A DNA stretch of 34,032 nucleotides from Anaerocolumna sp. (GTDB lineage Bacteria > Bacillota > Clostridia > Lachnospirales > Lachnospiraceae), in the NCBI GenBank assembly GCA_029239975.1, contig JARBTX010000042.1:1-34032 (forward strand). Reading direction: 5' to 3'. The position numbers and the translations under genes are program-made. The notes under the pieces are model-generated. The model was not told the DNA's origin and did not search any database. It saw only the letters and a program-made list of their open reading frames with translations. Shown piece after piece: positions 25,741 to 34,032 of the stretch. Position 1 is the stretch's first letter, and each line of letters starts with the position of its first letter.

Positions 25741-26985
25741 ATGAAGTATTTAGAAGAGATTGGAATAAAGGCAAGAAAAGCGGCGACAAGTCTAAATATT
25801 TTAGGGCAAGAGCGTAAAAATGAAGGCTTAAAAGCAGCTGCTATAGCGTTAATCCAAAACGAAGCTGATATTATAAAAGCCAATCAATTGGATGTTTCCG
25901 CAGCCAGAGAAAATGGTATGATGGAATCCTTAATTGACCGCTTATCCCTAAATCATGACAGAATAGAAGGGATGGCGAACGGGTTACTGGATATAGTTCG
26001 TTTACAGGATCCGGTCGGTGAAGTTATATCAATGACAAATCGCCCTAATGGATTAACCATAGGCCAAAAAAGAGTACCAATCGGTGTTATTGGTATTATA
26101 TATGAATCTCGTCCTAATGTAACTGCAGACGCATTTGGATTATGCTTTAAGACAGGGAATGCAGTGATATTAAGAGGCGGAAGTGATGCCATTCATAGTA
26201 ATACTGCTATAGTTGCGGTAATTAAAGATGCTCTTAAGTCAGTGGGATTACCAGAAGATGCAATTCAATTAATTGAAAAGACCGATCGAGAGACAGCAAA
26301 AGAAATGATGCGTCTTAATAAATACATCGATGTACTTATACCACGTGGTGGAGCTGGCTTAATCAGTACGGTAGTAGAAAATAGTACAGTACCTGTCATT
26401 GAAACAGGAACAGGAAATTGTCATGTGTATGTAGATGAATTTGCTGATTTTGACATGGCTCTTAATATTATTGACAATGCAAAAACACAACGACTTGGAG
26501 TTTGTAATGCGTGTGAATCATTGGTTGTACACAGTAAGGTGGCAAATGATTTTATCCCATTAGTATACGATCGATTAACTTCAAAACAAGTAGTTATCCG
26601 TGCTGATGATAGAGCTAGAGCGATTCAAAATGGTATGGAAGAAGCTACAGACGAAGATTTCAGAACAGAATATCTAGATCGACTAATTTCGTTAAAAGTG
26701 GTTGATTCCATTGAAGAAGCAATAGAACATATCAATACTTATAATACAAAACATTCTGAATCCATAATTACAAAAGATTATAATAACTCCATGAAATTCT
26801 TAAATGAAATTGATGCAGCAGCAGTCTATGTTAATGCTTCAACTAGATTTACCGATGGTGCAGAATTTGGATTCGGTGCGGAAATTGGAATTAGCACACA
26901 AAAACTTCATGCAAGAGGGCCAATGGGTCTAGTTGCTTTAACAACTACAAAATACATTATATTTGGAAATGGTCAAATTCGATAG
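25741..26985 (+). CDS. proA: glutamate-5-semialdehyde dehydrogenase (gamma-glutamyl phosphate reductase)
   Basis: A 414-residue aldehyde-dehydrogenase-fold enzyme reducing gamma-glutamyl phosphate with NADPH, the step after ProB. The catalytic cysteine is Cys255 in [35 protein letters not shown] and the C-terminal [21 protein letters not shown] are all diagnostic. ATG 25741 is preferred because AAAGGA (25726-25731) is 9 bases ahead; at ATG 25732 the site would touch the start. A hairpin terminator follows. Confidence 0.96.
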   Translation: MKYLEEIGIKARKAATSLNILGQERKNEGLKAAAIALIQNEADIIKANQLDVSAARENGMMESLIDRLSLNHDRIEGMANGLLDIVRLQDPVGEVISMTNRPNGLTIGQKRVPIGVIGIIYESRPNVTADAFGLCFKTGNAVILRGGSDAIHSNTAIVAVIKDALKSVGLPEDAIQLIEKTDRETAKEMMRLNKYIDVLIPRGGAGLISTVVENSTVPVIETGTGNCHVYVDEFADFDMALNIIDNAKTQRLGVCNACESLVVHSKVANDFIPLVYDRLTSKQVVIRADDRARAIQNGMEEATDEDFRTEYLDRLISLKVVDSIEEAIEHINTYNTKHSESIITKDYNNSMKFLNEIDAAAVYVNASTRFTDGAEFGFGAEIGISTQKLHARGPMGLVALTTTKYIIFGNGQIR

Positions 26986-27062
26986 ATTAAATAAACTACA
27001 CTAATCTTAAAAGGAACCTTCAGAAGTAAGTTTATTTTAGAAAGCTTTATAAATGAAAAGAA

Positions 27063-27110
27063 AAGTGTCACCTACTAGCTATTAAGCTACCTAGTGACAC
27101 TTCTTATTTT
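27063..27110. terminator. terminator between proA and the ABC exporter genes
   Basis: AAGTGTCAC (27063-27071) pairs with GTGACACTT (27094-27102), and inner TAGCT/AGCTA arms extend the hairpin. TTCTTATTTT follows on the + strand; the site lies between convergent genes, so it may act for both. Confidence 0.75.
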
Positions 27111-27214
27111 CTAAAGCCTCATGAATAGAATAGATTATTGAGTTGCACTAATTTAAACTCCATTCTATACACTACTTTAGCAGTATACTATAATTTATAT
27201 TTATAATGAATCCT

Positions 27215-29059
27215 TTATACATAATATTGGGCTTGTGCAGCAAACATTTCTGCATAAACACCATTTGGTATTTTAAGTAATTCATCATGTGTTCCGTATT
27301 CTGTAATGGTATCTTTCGAAAAGACGGCAATTCTATCACAGAATTTACAAGATGATAAACGGTGAGAGATGTAGACTGCTATTTTTCCACCTACTAAACG
27401 ATCAAAATGATTATAAATCTCGTATTCGGCTATTGGGTCAAGAGCAGCAGTTGGTTCATCTAAGATAACTACAGGTGCATCTTTATATAAAGCTCTAGCA
27501 ATAGCTATTTTTTGAGCTTCACCACCAGATGGTTCAATACCACTTTCATCAAACTGCTTATAAAGGATGGTATCAATCCCTTTGTCCAATGAATTTATTT
27601 TCTCTTTTAAACCGCATAATTCGCATAATTCTAATACTTCTTTATCAGTTATTACCTTATCCTTGTTGTCATCCATTAAGTTAATATTTTCTTTTATAGA
27701 AAAAGCAAACAATTTATAATCTTGAAATACCACTGCAAATAATTTCATATATTCATCGTAATCATATTCTTTTATATTGGTACCATTTAAACGTATTTCA
27801 CCTTCCGTTACATCGTAAAGTCTACAAAGTAATTTTATAAAGGTTGTTTTACCGGCACCATTTAGACCCACCACTGAGAGATGTTCATCACCTGATATTC
27901 TTAAATTTACATTACGAAGAACGTATTCCTTACTACGTGGATATCTAAAACTAACATGAATAAACTCAAATATATAACTATCTGCTTTCTCAATTTTCTT
28001 AGTGCCTTTGTATAATGCATTCCCGTAGTTCATAAACTCGATATACTCTTGCATAAAGGTAGATTTTTTGTGTATTTCTTGAATGTTCCATATTATACTT
28101 TGAAGAGAATTAGCGAAAGTTGATGCAGAAGCAGTTAACATATTAAAATCTCCGATAGAAATTAATCTTCTTATGGCAAGGTAGCCCAGGTAAAGATAAG
28201 TAAACCCGTCATTAATTACTGAAATAAATACATCTGCTTCACCAAATGGGAGTTGTTCCATGGATTGAGCTTTCCACTTATTGGTGGTTTCTTCATTGTG
28301 AGCATCGGCTTTTTTTAACATCATATCAGCTGAGCCGTAAAGTCTAATCTCTTTACCAAAGCGAAAATCTGAGAGTTGCCAAAAGATATATCCAAAGGCT
28401 CGGTTCAGAGCTACTAATCCTTTAAAGTGTTTTACGTTAATGGTATTATTTTTTGCATTTATTAGAGTACGAATTAATACAGTGATTAAGATTACTCCTA
28501 AAAGGATAGGGGATCCAGTTGCTAACACTACGATTACACCAGTTAATGTCAGAATGGATGAAATAATATTAACAAAGCAAAAGGTTAAACCTGCAATACC
28601 ACCCGAATACCATTCCATGCCGGTTTCTGCTCTACTAGCTTGTTCTAATGCTTCAGGGTCTTCGGTATGTTCAAAATCCATCTGCATGGTTTTGCGGCTT
28701 ATTCGTATTTTAAAGTACCGATCGAAATTGTCGTCGTATTTCCCTAAGGTTTCTCTAATAATATCTTTTAACATATTGCAGATCATGTTACTAAATGCAA
28801 TGATTGCAATAATCGTAATAAGCCGTTTTAGATCTCTATCACCAAGTAATTCGTCAATAATTAATTTAGGTAGTAATATATTAATAAATGGGTGTAGTGC
28901 ATTTAAAAGGATAGATGCAACTATAATTAAGAAATATATAGGTTGATAGTGAAATGCTTCTTTATAAAAATAGGATAAAGTATGTAGGATTAGTTGAACA
29001 GGTGTTAATAGACTTCGTTTTGAACTATTATTATCATTACTTTTCGCATTATTCTGCAC
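27215..29059 (-). CDS. ABC exporter half-transporter (permease + ATPase), second of pair
   Basis: A 614-residue fused ABC half-transporter: about six membrane helices (residues ~25-330), then an ATPase domain with Walker A GLNGAGKT (residues 398-405), signature P-S-G-G-E-A-Q-K (first residue Pro rather than Leu), Walker B V-V-I-L-D-E-P-T with catalytic Glu, D-loop A-A-L-D and H-loop I-S-H-R-L-S. All ATPase elements look intact. The start is GTG 29059, 9 bases after GAGGAGG. It overlaps the upstream transporter by 11 bases, so the two are translationally coupled and probably form a heterodimer. The substrate is unknown; no precursor peptide, sensor kinase or modifying enzyme is nearby. Confidence 0.9.
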   Translation of the reverse strand: MQNNAKSNDNNSSKRSLLTPVQLILHTLSYFYKEAFHYQPIYFLIIVASILLNALHPFINILLPKLIIDELLGDRDLKRLITIIAIIAFSNMICNMLKDIIRETLGKYDDNFDRYFKIRISRKTMQMDFEHTEDPEALEQASRAETGMEWYSGGIAGLTFCFVNIISSILTLTGVIVVLATGSPILLGVILITVLIRTLINAKNNTINVKHFKGLVALNRAFGYIFWQLSDFRFGKEIRLYGSADMMLKKADAHNEETTNKWKAQSMEQLPFGEADVFISVINDGFTYLYLGYLAIRRLISIGDFNMLTASASTFANSLQSIIWNIQEIHKKSTFMQEYIEFMNYGNALYKGTKKIEKADSYIFEFIHVSFRYPRSKEYVLRNVNLRISGDEHLSVVGLNGAGKTTFIKLLCRLYDVTEGEIRLNGTNIKEYDYDEYMKLFAVVFQDYKLFAFSIKENINLMDDNKDKVITDKEVLELCELCGLKEKINSLDKGIDTILYKQFDESGIEPSGGEAQKIAIARALYKDAPVVILDEPTAALDPIAEYEIYNHFDRLVGGKIAVYISHRLSSCKFCDRIAVFSKDTITEYGTHDELLKIPNGVYAEMFAAQAQYYV

Positions 29060-30908
29060 TTATAGCCACCTCCTCTACGGTATCTTTGTAATACTGTGCT
29101 TGAATTTGAAACATATTCGCATATTCGCCTTCATTTGAAAGTAACTCTTCATGAGTTCCGTATTCAACCAGTGATCCATCTTTAAACATAGCAATGGCGT
29201 GACAAAAACGAGTACTAGAAAGTCGATGGGAGATATAAACCGCAGTTTTTCCACCTATTAGTTTGTCAAAATCCATATAGAGTTTATATTCTGCTAAGGC
29301 GTCCAATGCGGCGGTAGGTTCATCTAACACTACCACAGGGGCATCTTTGTATAATGCTCTTGCCAGAGCAAGCTTTTGTTTTTCACCGCCGGAGAGATCA
29401 ATTCCATCATCGTATAGCACTTTTAGTAATTGGGTTTGAACCCCATTTGGTAACGTATTTAACTTTTCTTCCATACCAGCCATCTCTAAACATTCTTTGG
29501 ATAAAGTTTGGTTCGTTTCTTGTGGTGATTTCATTGATACATTTTCAGATATTGGAAAAGCAAAACATTCCACATTCTGAAAGACTGGAGCAATGAGAGC
29601 ATAATATTCATCCCTGTTATATTCTTTTATATTAACTCCATTTAGTAGAATAGTACCTTCTGTTGGTTCATATAACCTACACAACAGCTTGATAAAGGTG
29701 GTTTTACCTGCACCATTTAAACCAACCACAGCCAAACGTTTACCAGGGAAAAGAGTAAGATTTAAATTTTTTAAAGCATATTTCTCTTGGCCAGGATAAC
29801 GGAATGAAACATGAATAAATTGAAATTCAAGTTCTTTTCCCTTTGGAACTGGTTTAAAATTAGTGTTTTCCTTTTCTTCCGGATATTCTACAAACGTTCT
29901 GAAATCGTTGATTTCTAAGCTAAGTTTTCGAATCTCAGCAATATTATCTAATACATTTGAAACAGTTGAAGAAAAAGTACGAATGGTACCAAAATATAAA
30001 GTGACATCAGCTATGGAGATACCTTCATAGATAACGGCATATACTAACCAGATATAAAGGATACCTTCTTGTAAGAGACCTATGATTTGATTTAGAATGC
30101 CGCATTTCATCCATCGGTTTTTAGATTCTACAATCTTTTCGTGAACTTCCGAATGATGATAGATTTGTTTTTTATGAAGCCATTCCTCCATACCAAATAA
30201 TCGTATATCCTTAGCATAATCAAAGTTCTTCGTTACTTGATTCAAGTAATTTATTTTACGCCATTTAGATGATAATACATCCCAAACTTTTAATTTATCC
30301 TTACGCTTGGTATAATCAATAGCAAGGAAATGAAGAAAGGATAAGAATAACATTACGATAACAATCCATGGACTTAATGTGAACATAATCGCGGACGAAG
30401 CAACAATTTTTACTAAACTAACACAAGTTTGACTAGTAGAGTGCATCATTCCTTCAACACCATTTTGATTTCCACCGGTTGCCCTACCAGCCTTTTCCAT
30501 GTAATCTAAAATCTTTGGATTCTCTAAATGTTCATAATTCATAGTAAGTGCTTTTTTCATACGAAGGGAAATAAACTTCATTCTTGCATAAATAAAACGC
30601 CACCAATTCTGGTGTTGTATGTAACGGTTGGTAGCCATTACTATTAGAGATATAAGCGTAGCAATAGACATAACTTTAAATAACTCAGTAATTCCATTAT
30701 TTAATTCAATTTGCTCAATTACCAACTTTGAGATGTAAACCCATATAAATGGTATGGAGGCTTCCGTAAAGGAATAGATTATCATCATTGGCAGTAATAC
30801 TTTTTGCCACTTTACAGTACCCTTCACAATATAAAACATATTTTGGAATGTGTTATATTTCTTTTTGTTTTTATCTTCTTCCAGTTTATCTTTTTTCTTT
30901 TGAAACAT
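29049..30908 (-). CDS. ABC exporter half-transporter (permease + ATPase), first of pair
   Basis: A 619-residue ABC exporter half-transporter. A lysine-rich N-terminal tail (residues 3-18) precedes six membrane helices. The ATPase domain has Walker A GLNGAGKT (residues 396-403), a full signature L-S-G-G-E-K-Q-K, Walker B V-V-V-L-D-E-P-T with catalytic Glu, and I-S-H-R-L-S. ATG 30908 is preferred over the adjacent ATG 30911 because GGAGG (30918-30914) then has 5-base spacing. The downstream partner gene is similar over its whole length, indicating an old duplication. A promoter with an inverted repeat between its boxes lies just upstream. Confidence 0.9.
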   Translation of the reverse strand: MFQKKKDKLEEDKNKKKYNTFQNMFYIVKGTVKWQKVLLPMMIIYSFTEASIPFIWVYISKLVIEQIELNNGITELFKVMSIATLISLIVMATNRYIQHQNWWRFIYARMKFISLRMKKALTMNYEHLENPKILDYMEKAGRATGGNQNGVEGMMHSTSQTCVSLVKIVASSAIMFTLSPWIVIVMLFLSFLHFLAIDYTKRKDKLKVWDVLSSKWRKINYLNQVTKNFDYAKDIRLFGMEEWLHKKQIYHHSEVHEKIVESKNRWMKCGILNQIIGLLQEGILYIWLVYAVIYEGISIADVTLYFGTIRTFSSTVSNVLDNIAEIRKLSLEINDFRTFVEYPEEKENTNFKPVPKGKELEFQFIHVSFRYPGQEKYALKNLNLTLFPGKRLAVVGLNGAGKTTFIKLLCRLYEPTEGTILLNGVNIKEYNRDEYYALIAPVFQNVECFAFPISENVSMKSPQETNQTLSKECLEMAGMEEKLNTLPNGVQTQLLKVLYDDGIDLSGGEKQKLALARALYKDAPVVVLDEPTAALDALAEYKLYMDFDKLIGGKTAVYISHRLSSTRFCHAIAMFKDGSLVEYGTHEELLSNEGEYANMFQIQAQYYKDTVEEVAISAE

Positions 30909-30962
30909 CATGACCTCCCCAAACATAAGTAACAATTTTTTAAAAGTTTAGCAAACAAACAA

Positions 30963-30991
30963 ATTATAATATATTTCCAAATGGAAAACAA
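30963..30991 (-). promoter_or_regulatory. promoter with operator-like inverted repeat for the ABC exporter
   Basis: On the minus strand TTGTTT (30991-30986) and TATAAT (30968-30963) are 17 bases apart. TTTCCA (30974-30979) and TGGAAA (30982-30987) form an inverted repeat between the two boxes, where a repressor or MerR-type activator would act. Confidence 0.6.
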
Positions 30992-31101
30992 TGGTATATT
31001 TCATTGCCAAATACCTTCTATAAAAACAGGCTTTCAATTACTTAAATACAATATGCCTGAATTCGATGATTCTAGTATTAAATTATGGTAAAAATTGATT
31101 A

Positions 31102-31134
31102 GGACGTGTCACTAATATTGACTGCGACACGTCC
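31102..31134 (-). terminator. terminator of the GyrI-like gene
   Basis: GGACGTGTC (31102-31110) pairs with GACACGTCC (31126-31134), a 9-bp stem with a 15-base loop, 13 bases past the stop codon of the minus-strand gene. The downstream T run is interrupted, so strength is uncertain. Confidence 0.65.
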
Positions 31135-31146
31135 CTTTAAATTGTT

Positions 31147-31632
31147 TTATGCTGTTAACTTTTTTATTGGAAAATATAGACACATTTCTCCGTTTTCATT
31201 GGTAGGATCATAAAATTCATGGACAGCACCAGCTAATTTATAGTTATTCATTGGAAAGTAATCTGCAAGTACACTAGAAAATACTTCTCCATATGTAGAT
31301 TGAGTACATTTTGCGACTACGTACTCGTAAGATGGTATTACCCATTTTGTCCAACCGTTTGGTGCAACTGCATTATCTAAAACTTCGCAACCAGCCAAAT
31401 ACTTTCCTTGGTCATTCCAAGGTTCAAATCGTTCATCTAAGTCACTCATTGCTCCCCATAAACCAACAATTTTTCCAGAATCATCTAGTTTTGCATAAGT
31501 GCTGATCTCATAAAAATGACTATTCGCATCGTTCCACAATGGAGGAATCCATTCTGTACTTTTATTTCGTTCTCCTTGACCAAGTTTACCAATAACAGAA
31601 AATGATTCTTTTGTTATTATTTTAATATCCAT
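31147..31632 (-). CDS. GyrI-like effector-binding domain protein
   Basis: A 161-residue stand-alone effector-binding domain of the AraC_E_bind/GyrI-like type. It opens M-D-I-K-I-I-T-K-E-S-F-S-V-I-G-K, the usual start of this family. It has two repeats of the SH2-like fold, W-G-A-M-S-D-L in the first half and the conserved late E-F-Y-D-P-T-N-E segment. No DNA-binding domain is attached. Such domains bind small hydrophobic or cationic ligands; a few detoxify or hydrolyse them. The ATG at 31632 is chosen because AAAGGGG is 7 bases upstream; an ORF extension to 31698 is not supported. It lies 211 bp upstream of the ABC exporter genes and could share a ligand with them (speculative). Confidence 0.8.
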   Translation of the reverse strand: MDIKIITKESFSVIGKLGQGERNKSTEWIPPLWNDANSHFYEISTYAKLDDSGKIVGLWGAMSDLDERFEPWNDQGKYLAGCEVLDNAVAPNGWTKWVIPSYEYVVAKCTQSTYGEVFSSVLADYFPMNNYKLAGAVHEFYDPTNENGEMCLYFPIKKLTA

Positions 31633-31728
31633 ATCCATACCCCTTTGTCCTAGAATTTTTGATAGCATTCTGCTACCATGTTTTATAGTATCAAGCAATC
31701 CACTATCACCGGATTGTATGTATCATAT

Positions 31729-31752
31729 CATGCAGAAGTTGACAACTGCATG
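31729..31752. promoter_or_regulatory. inverted repeat between the GyrI-like gene and miaB
   Basis: CATGCAG (31729-31735) and CTGCATG (31746-31752) form 7-bp arms 10 bases apart; the interior has its own short palindrome AGTTG-A-CAACT (31737-31747). It sits in the divergent intergenic region and may be an operator. Confidence 0.5.
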
Positions 31753-31780
31753 TCTAGTTCTATTCCTATATCCTTTTTGG

Positions 31781-31809
31781 TTGCAACTTTTTATTTATGT
31801 TGTTATAAT
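31781..31809 (+). promoter_or_regulatory. SigA-type promoter of miaB
   Basis: TTGCAA (31781-31786) and a perfect TATAAT (31804-31809) are 17 bases apart, about 110 bases before the miaB start. Confidence 0.75.
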
Positions 31810-31916
31810 AGCATGTAGTTATTCTAAAAAAACAAATGAAATATTTATTATAAAAATTATATACAGCTATTTTATGATAAATGTAGGTATAGGTTTGATT
31901 AAATGTGGAGGACTTA

Positions 31917-33341
31917 ATGAGAAAAGAAATTAACATAAATGTAAGTGAATCAGAAGCACAAAGACAGCTTCAATTTGTCGATGAATTAAAAGAAATATAT
32001 CAGAAAAAATCAGATGAGCTAGGAAGACCATTAACTTACCATATTGCTACCTTTGGATGTCAAATGAATGCAAAAGACTCTGAAAAGCTTGCAGGAATAC
32101 TTGAAAAAATAGGTTTCGTAGAAACAGATACTGAAGTTGCTGACTTTGTTGCTTATAACACATGTACAGTACGTGAAAATGCTAATACAAGAGTATATGG
32201 TAGACTTGGTTATTTAAACAGTTTAAAAAAGAAAAATCCTAACATGATGATAGCACTTTGCGGTTGTATGATGCAGGAAGATGCAGTTGTTGATAAAATA
32301 CGAAAAAGCTATCGTTTTGTAGATATTATATTTGGTACTCATAATATATTTAAATTGGCTGAGTTAATTCAAGCAAGATTATCTTCAAAAAGTATGATTA
32401 TTGATATATGGAAGGATACAGATCAAATTGTAGAAGACCTTCCAAGTGAGAGAAAATACAAATTTAAAGCAGGTGTTAATATCATGTATGGCTGCAATAA
32501 TTTTTGCAGTTATTGTATCGTGCCTTATGTAAGAGGTAGAGAAAGAAGTAGAAATCCAGAAGACATCTTAAGAGAAATCAGAGAATTAGTTGCTGATGGT
32601 GTAGTAGAGATCATGTTATTAGGCCAAAATGTAAACTCTTATGGCAAAACACTTGAAAATCCTATGACTTTTGCAGAATTACTTATAGAGATTGAAAAAA
32701 TTGAAGGACTAGAGAGAATTCGTTTTATGACTTCTCATCCAAAGGATTTATCCGATTCTTTAATCGAAGTAATGAAAAACTCAAAGAAGATTTGTAATCA
32801 CTTACATTTACCATTCCAATCTGGTAGTACTAAGATTTTAAAAATTATGAATCGTAAATATACCAAGGAAGATTACTTGTCATTGGTAGACCGAATTAAA
32901 GCAGCAATGCCTAATATATCCTTAACAACAGATATAATTATAGGATTTCCTGGTGAAACAGAAGAAGATTTCCTTGAAACATTAGATGTAGTGAAAAAAG
33001 TTCGCTATGATAGTGCCTATACATTCCTATATTCAAAACGTACTGGTACTCCTGCAGCAAATATGGAAAGCCAAGTAGAAGATTCTGTTGCTAAAGATCG
33101 CTTTGACCGTTTACTAAAAGAAGTACAAGCAATATCATCTGAATTAACAAGCAAACACCAAGGAAGTATTCAAAAGGTTTTAGTGGAAGAAATAAATGAA
33201 CAGGATCCAACCCTTATGACCGGTAGATTAAGTAATAATGTCTTAGTTCATTTTAAAGGTAATAAAGATATGATAGGAAAAATCTTTAATGTAAACTTAA
33301 AGGAATGTAAGGGATTTTACTACATTGGAGAATTAGTATAA
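31917..33341 (+). CDS. miaB: tRNA-2-methylthio-N6-isopentenyladenosine synthase
   Basis: A 474-residue radical-SAM methylthiotransferase that converts i6A37 to ms2i6A37 in tRNAs. The N-terminal UPF0004 domain carries the auxiliary [4Fe-4S] cluster cysteines (T-F-G-C-Q-M-N, N-T-C-T-V-R-E, C-G-C-M). The radical-SAM motif C-x3-C-x2-C is Cys193, Cys197 and Cys200. L-L-G-Q-N-V-N-S-Y-G and the C-terminal TRAM domain are also present. It resembles MiaB rather than MtaB or RimO by the Q-M-N motif. ATG 31917 is set by GGAGG (31907-31911); the in-frame GTG 31905 overlaps the site and is unlikely. No mutS/mutL follows, unlike many Firmicutes. Confidence 0.96.
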   Translation: MRKEININVSESEAQRQLQFVDELKEIYQKKSDELGRPLTYHIATFGCQMNAKDSEKLAGILEKIGFVETDTEVADFVAYNTCTVRENANTRVYGRLGYLNSLKKKNPNMMIALCGCMMQEDAVVDKIRKSYRFVDIIFGTHNIFKLAELIQARLSSKSMIIDIWKDTDQIVEDLPSERKYKFKAGVNIMYGCNNFCSYCIVPYVRGRERSRNPEDILREIRELVADGVVEIMLLGQNVNSYGKTLENPMTFAELLIEIEKIEGLERIRFMTSHPKDLSDSLIEVMKNSKKICNHLHLPFQSGSTKILKIMNRKYTKEDYLSLVDRIKAAMPNISLTTDIIIGFPGETEEDFLETLDVVKKVRYDSAYTFLYSKRTGTPAANMESQVEDSVAKDRFDRLLKEVQAISSELTSKHQGSIQKVLVEEINEQDPTLMTGRLSNNVLVHFKGNKDMIGKIFNVNLKECKGFYYIGELV

Positions 33342-33528
33342 TCGAAAAGATTAATTGGTAGAATAAATTATTTTATTATTTATTATGTGGGTAGTTGAAT
33401 TTGTTATAAAAAAAGATGATTTAATTCTATAATATGAATTCTAATTTATAATTTACTCTAATAAATAACGTGGAATAAAATAATATGGTAAATTTGTACT
33501 AAATAAAGAATGTTAATTGAATATATAG

Positions 33529-33561
33529 CTCCCATACAAAGGTTTACTCTTGTAATGGGAG
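33529..33561 (+). other. stable hairpin downstream of miaB
   Basis: CTCCCAT (33529-33535) pairs with ATGGGAG (33555-33561), extended by ACAA/TTGT with one bulged A. No T run follows, so it is not a standard terminator; it may be an RNA-processing or regulatory hairpin. Confidence 0.5.
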
Positions 33562-33749
33562 TAAGGTATCAATTGAATCTATAATTAGTAGCTGTTTCCT
33601 AGTTTTATTCTATGATTTGTTAGAGTTTTTTTTATTTTTACACATTTATTTTTTAAGAAGAAATACAGTAATTTCGTATAATAATTCTTAATATTATCGA
33701 TTATATTCGTTATATTGTGACATAATGCATAAAAATTTAGTAACTATAC

Positions 33750-33778
33750 TTGACATACCAAACAAAACAGTATAAAAT
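33750..33778 (+). promoter_or_regulatory. SigA-type promoter of rny
   Basis: A perfect TTGACA (33750-33755) and TAAAAT (33773-33778) are 17 bases apart, with start expected near 33785. Confidence 0.7.
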
Positions 33779-33812
33779 TTAAGTGTTGTATTCGTACAAT
33801 GAAAATTTAATA

Positions 33813-33825
33813 AGGAGGTGCTCCT
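33813..33825 (+). promoter_or_regulatory. ribosome binding site within a short hairpin at rny
   Basis: AGGAG (33813-33817), part of the ribosome binding site, can pair with CTCCT (33821-33825) directly before the GTG start. The stem is 5 bp with a 3-base loop; it would hide the binding site when folded. Confidence 0.55.
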
Positions 33826-34032
33826 GTGCAAGAATTAATACCAGTATTAATATCGATATTAGTTACCTTGGTAATAGTTGCTCCTCTTACTTGGAAATTT
33901 GCAATTTCCTATCGTATAAAAGTTGTTGAAGCTAAGATAGGTTCTGCAGAAGAAAAAGCAAGAGAAATCATAGATGAAGCTTTAAAAACAGCTGAAACTA
34001 AGAAGAGAGAAGCCTTACTCGAAGCAAAAGAA
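33826..34032 (+). CDS. rny: ribonuclease Y, N-terminal part
   Basis: The first 69 residues of RNase Y; the gene runs off the window. A single N-terminal transmembrane helix (residues ~3-25) is followed by a charged segment rich in Glu, Ala, Lys and Arg (A-E-E-K-A-R-E-I-I-D-E-A), the beginning of the long coiled coil of this membrane-anchored endoribonuclease. The catalytic KH and HD domains lie beyond the window. RNase Y initiates mRNA decay in Firmicutes. The start is GTG 33826 with GGAGG 7 bases upstream. An apparent hairpin over the ribosome binding site could allow control of expression. Confidence 0.88.
   Translation, partial: MQELIPVLISILVTLVIVAPLTWKFAISYRIKVVEAKIGSAEEKAREIIDEALKTAETKKREALLEAKE

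Larger units (their letters stand above)
33342..33825 (+). other. 484-bp AT-rich gap between miaB and rny
   Basis: No convincing gene is present on either strand. It contains a hairpin (33529-33561), T-rich stretches (33626-33655), the probable rny promoter (33750-33778), a small TTGTA-TTCG-TACAA hairpin (33786-33799) and the rny ribosome binding site. No clear miaB terminator with a T run is seen. Confidence 0.6.

Noticed and set aside
28440-28946. 168-codon plus-strand frame opposite the ABC transporter
   Set aside because: It is antisense to a well-supported ABC exporter domain and has no recognisable family pattern or ribosome binding site.
31639-31698. N-terminal extension of the GyrI-like protein
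   Set aside because: The added residues contain the ribosome binding site of the preferred start and do not match the family, which begins M-D-I-K-I.
31718-31933. 71-codon hydrophobic frame before miaB
   Set aside because: It contains the miaB promoter and overlaps the miaB start in another frame, with no ribosome binding site of its own.

Overview
The window is AT-rich, low-GC Firmicute DNA. Gene content (spore genes yqfC/yqfD, a BofC-like protein, a clostridial class D beta-lactamase), gene order and many AT-rich intergenic tandem repeats suggest a spore-forming clostridium of the Lachnospiraceae, possibly close to Lachnoclostridium (Clostridium) phytofermentans. That placement is inference from gene style; no database search was possible. 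No tRNA, rRNA, CRISPR array, insertion sequence, prophage or origin was found.

Region 1 (1-8.8 kb, all +): the 3' end of rpsU and its terminator, then the conserved Firmicute order yqfC-yqfD-phoH-(PgpH-like HD protein)-ybeY. A DUF3048 lipoprotein, a SpoVB/MurJ-type flippase and a membrane-anchored BofC-like protein follow, ending at a strong terminator. The HD protein is short and has lost several metal-binding residues.

Region 2 (8.85-17.76 kb, all +): a sulfate uptake and activation operon with a good SigA-type promoter and a terminal hairpin. It encodes the sulfate-binding protein, CysT and CysW permeases, CysA ATPase, an AprA/AprB-like APS reductase pair, and CysD/CysN ATP sulfurylase. 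Predicted flow: sulfate import, sulfate to APS (CysDN), APS to sulfite (AprBA-like). No sulfite reductase is in the window. The cysW-cysA gap holds a duplicated ~40-bp element, each copy ending in a ribosome binding site; the first copy drives an 11-codon mini-ORF. CysN has a ~150-residue C-terminal extension that is not the usual APS kinase.

Region 3 (17.6-20.5 kb): three intergenic repeat blocks (CGT-rich, 14-bp and 18-bp units) around a NUDIX hydrolase (+), a VOC/glyoxalase protein (-) and a class D beta-lactamase lipoprotein (-) that seems to lack a standard start codon.

Region 4 (20.5-27.1 kb, all +): two flavoproteins (HI0933 family and COG2509 family), then proB, a DUF896 protein, 5-formyltetrahydrofolate cyclo-ligase and proA. 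A 3' remnant of a GNAT acetyltransferase gene lies between the DUF896 gene and the cyclo-ligase gene.

Region 5 (27.2-31.7 kb, all -): two overlapping ABC exporter half-transporters, probably a heterodimer, and a GyrI-like effector-binding protein. Region 6 (31.7 kb to end, +): miaB, a 484-bp AT-rich gap, and the start of rny (RNase Y), cut by the window edge.
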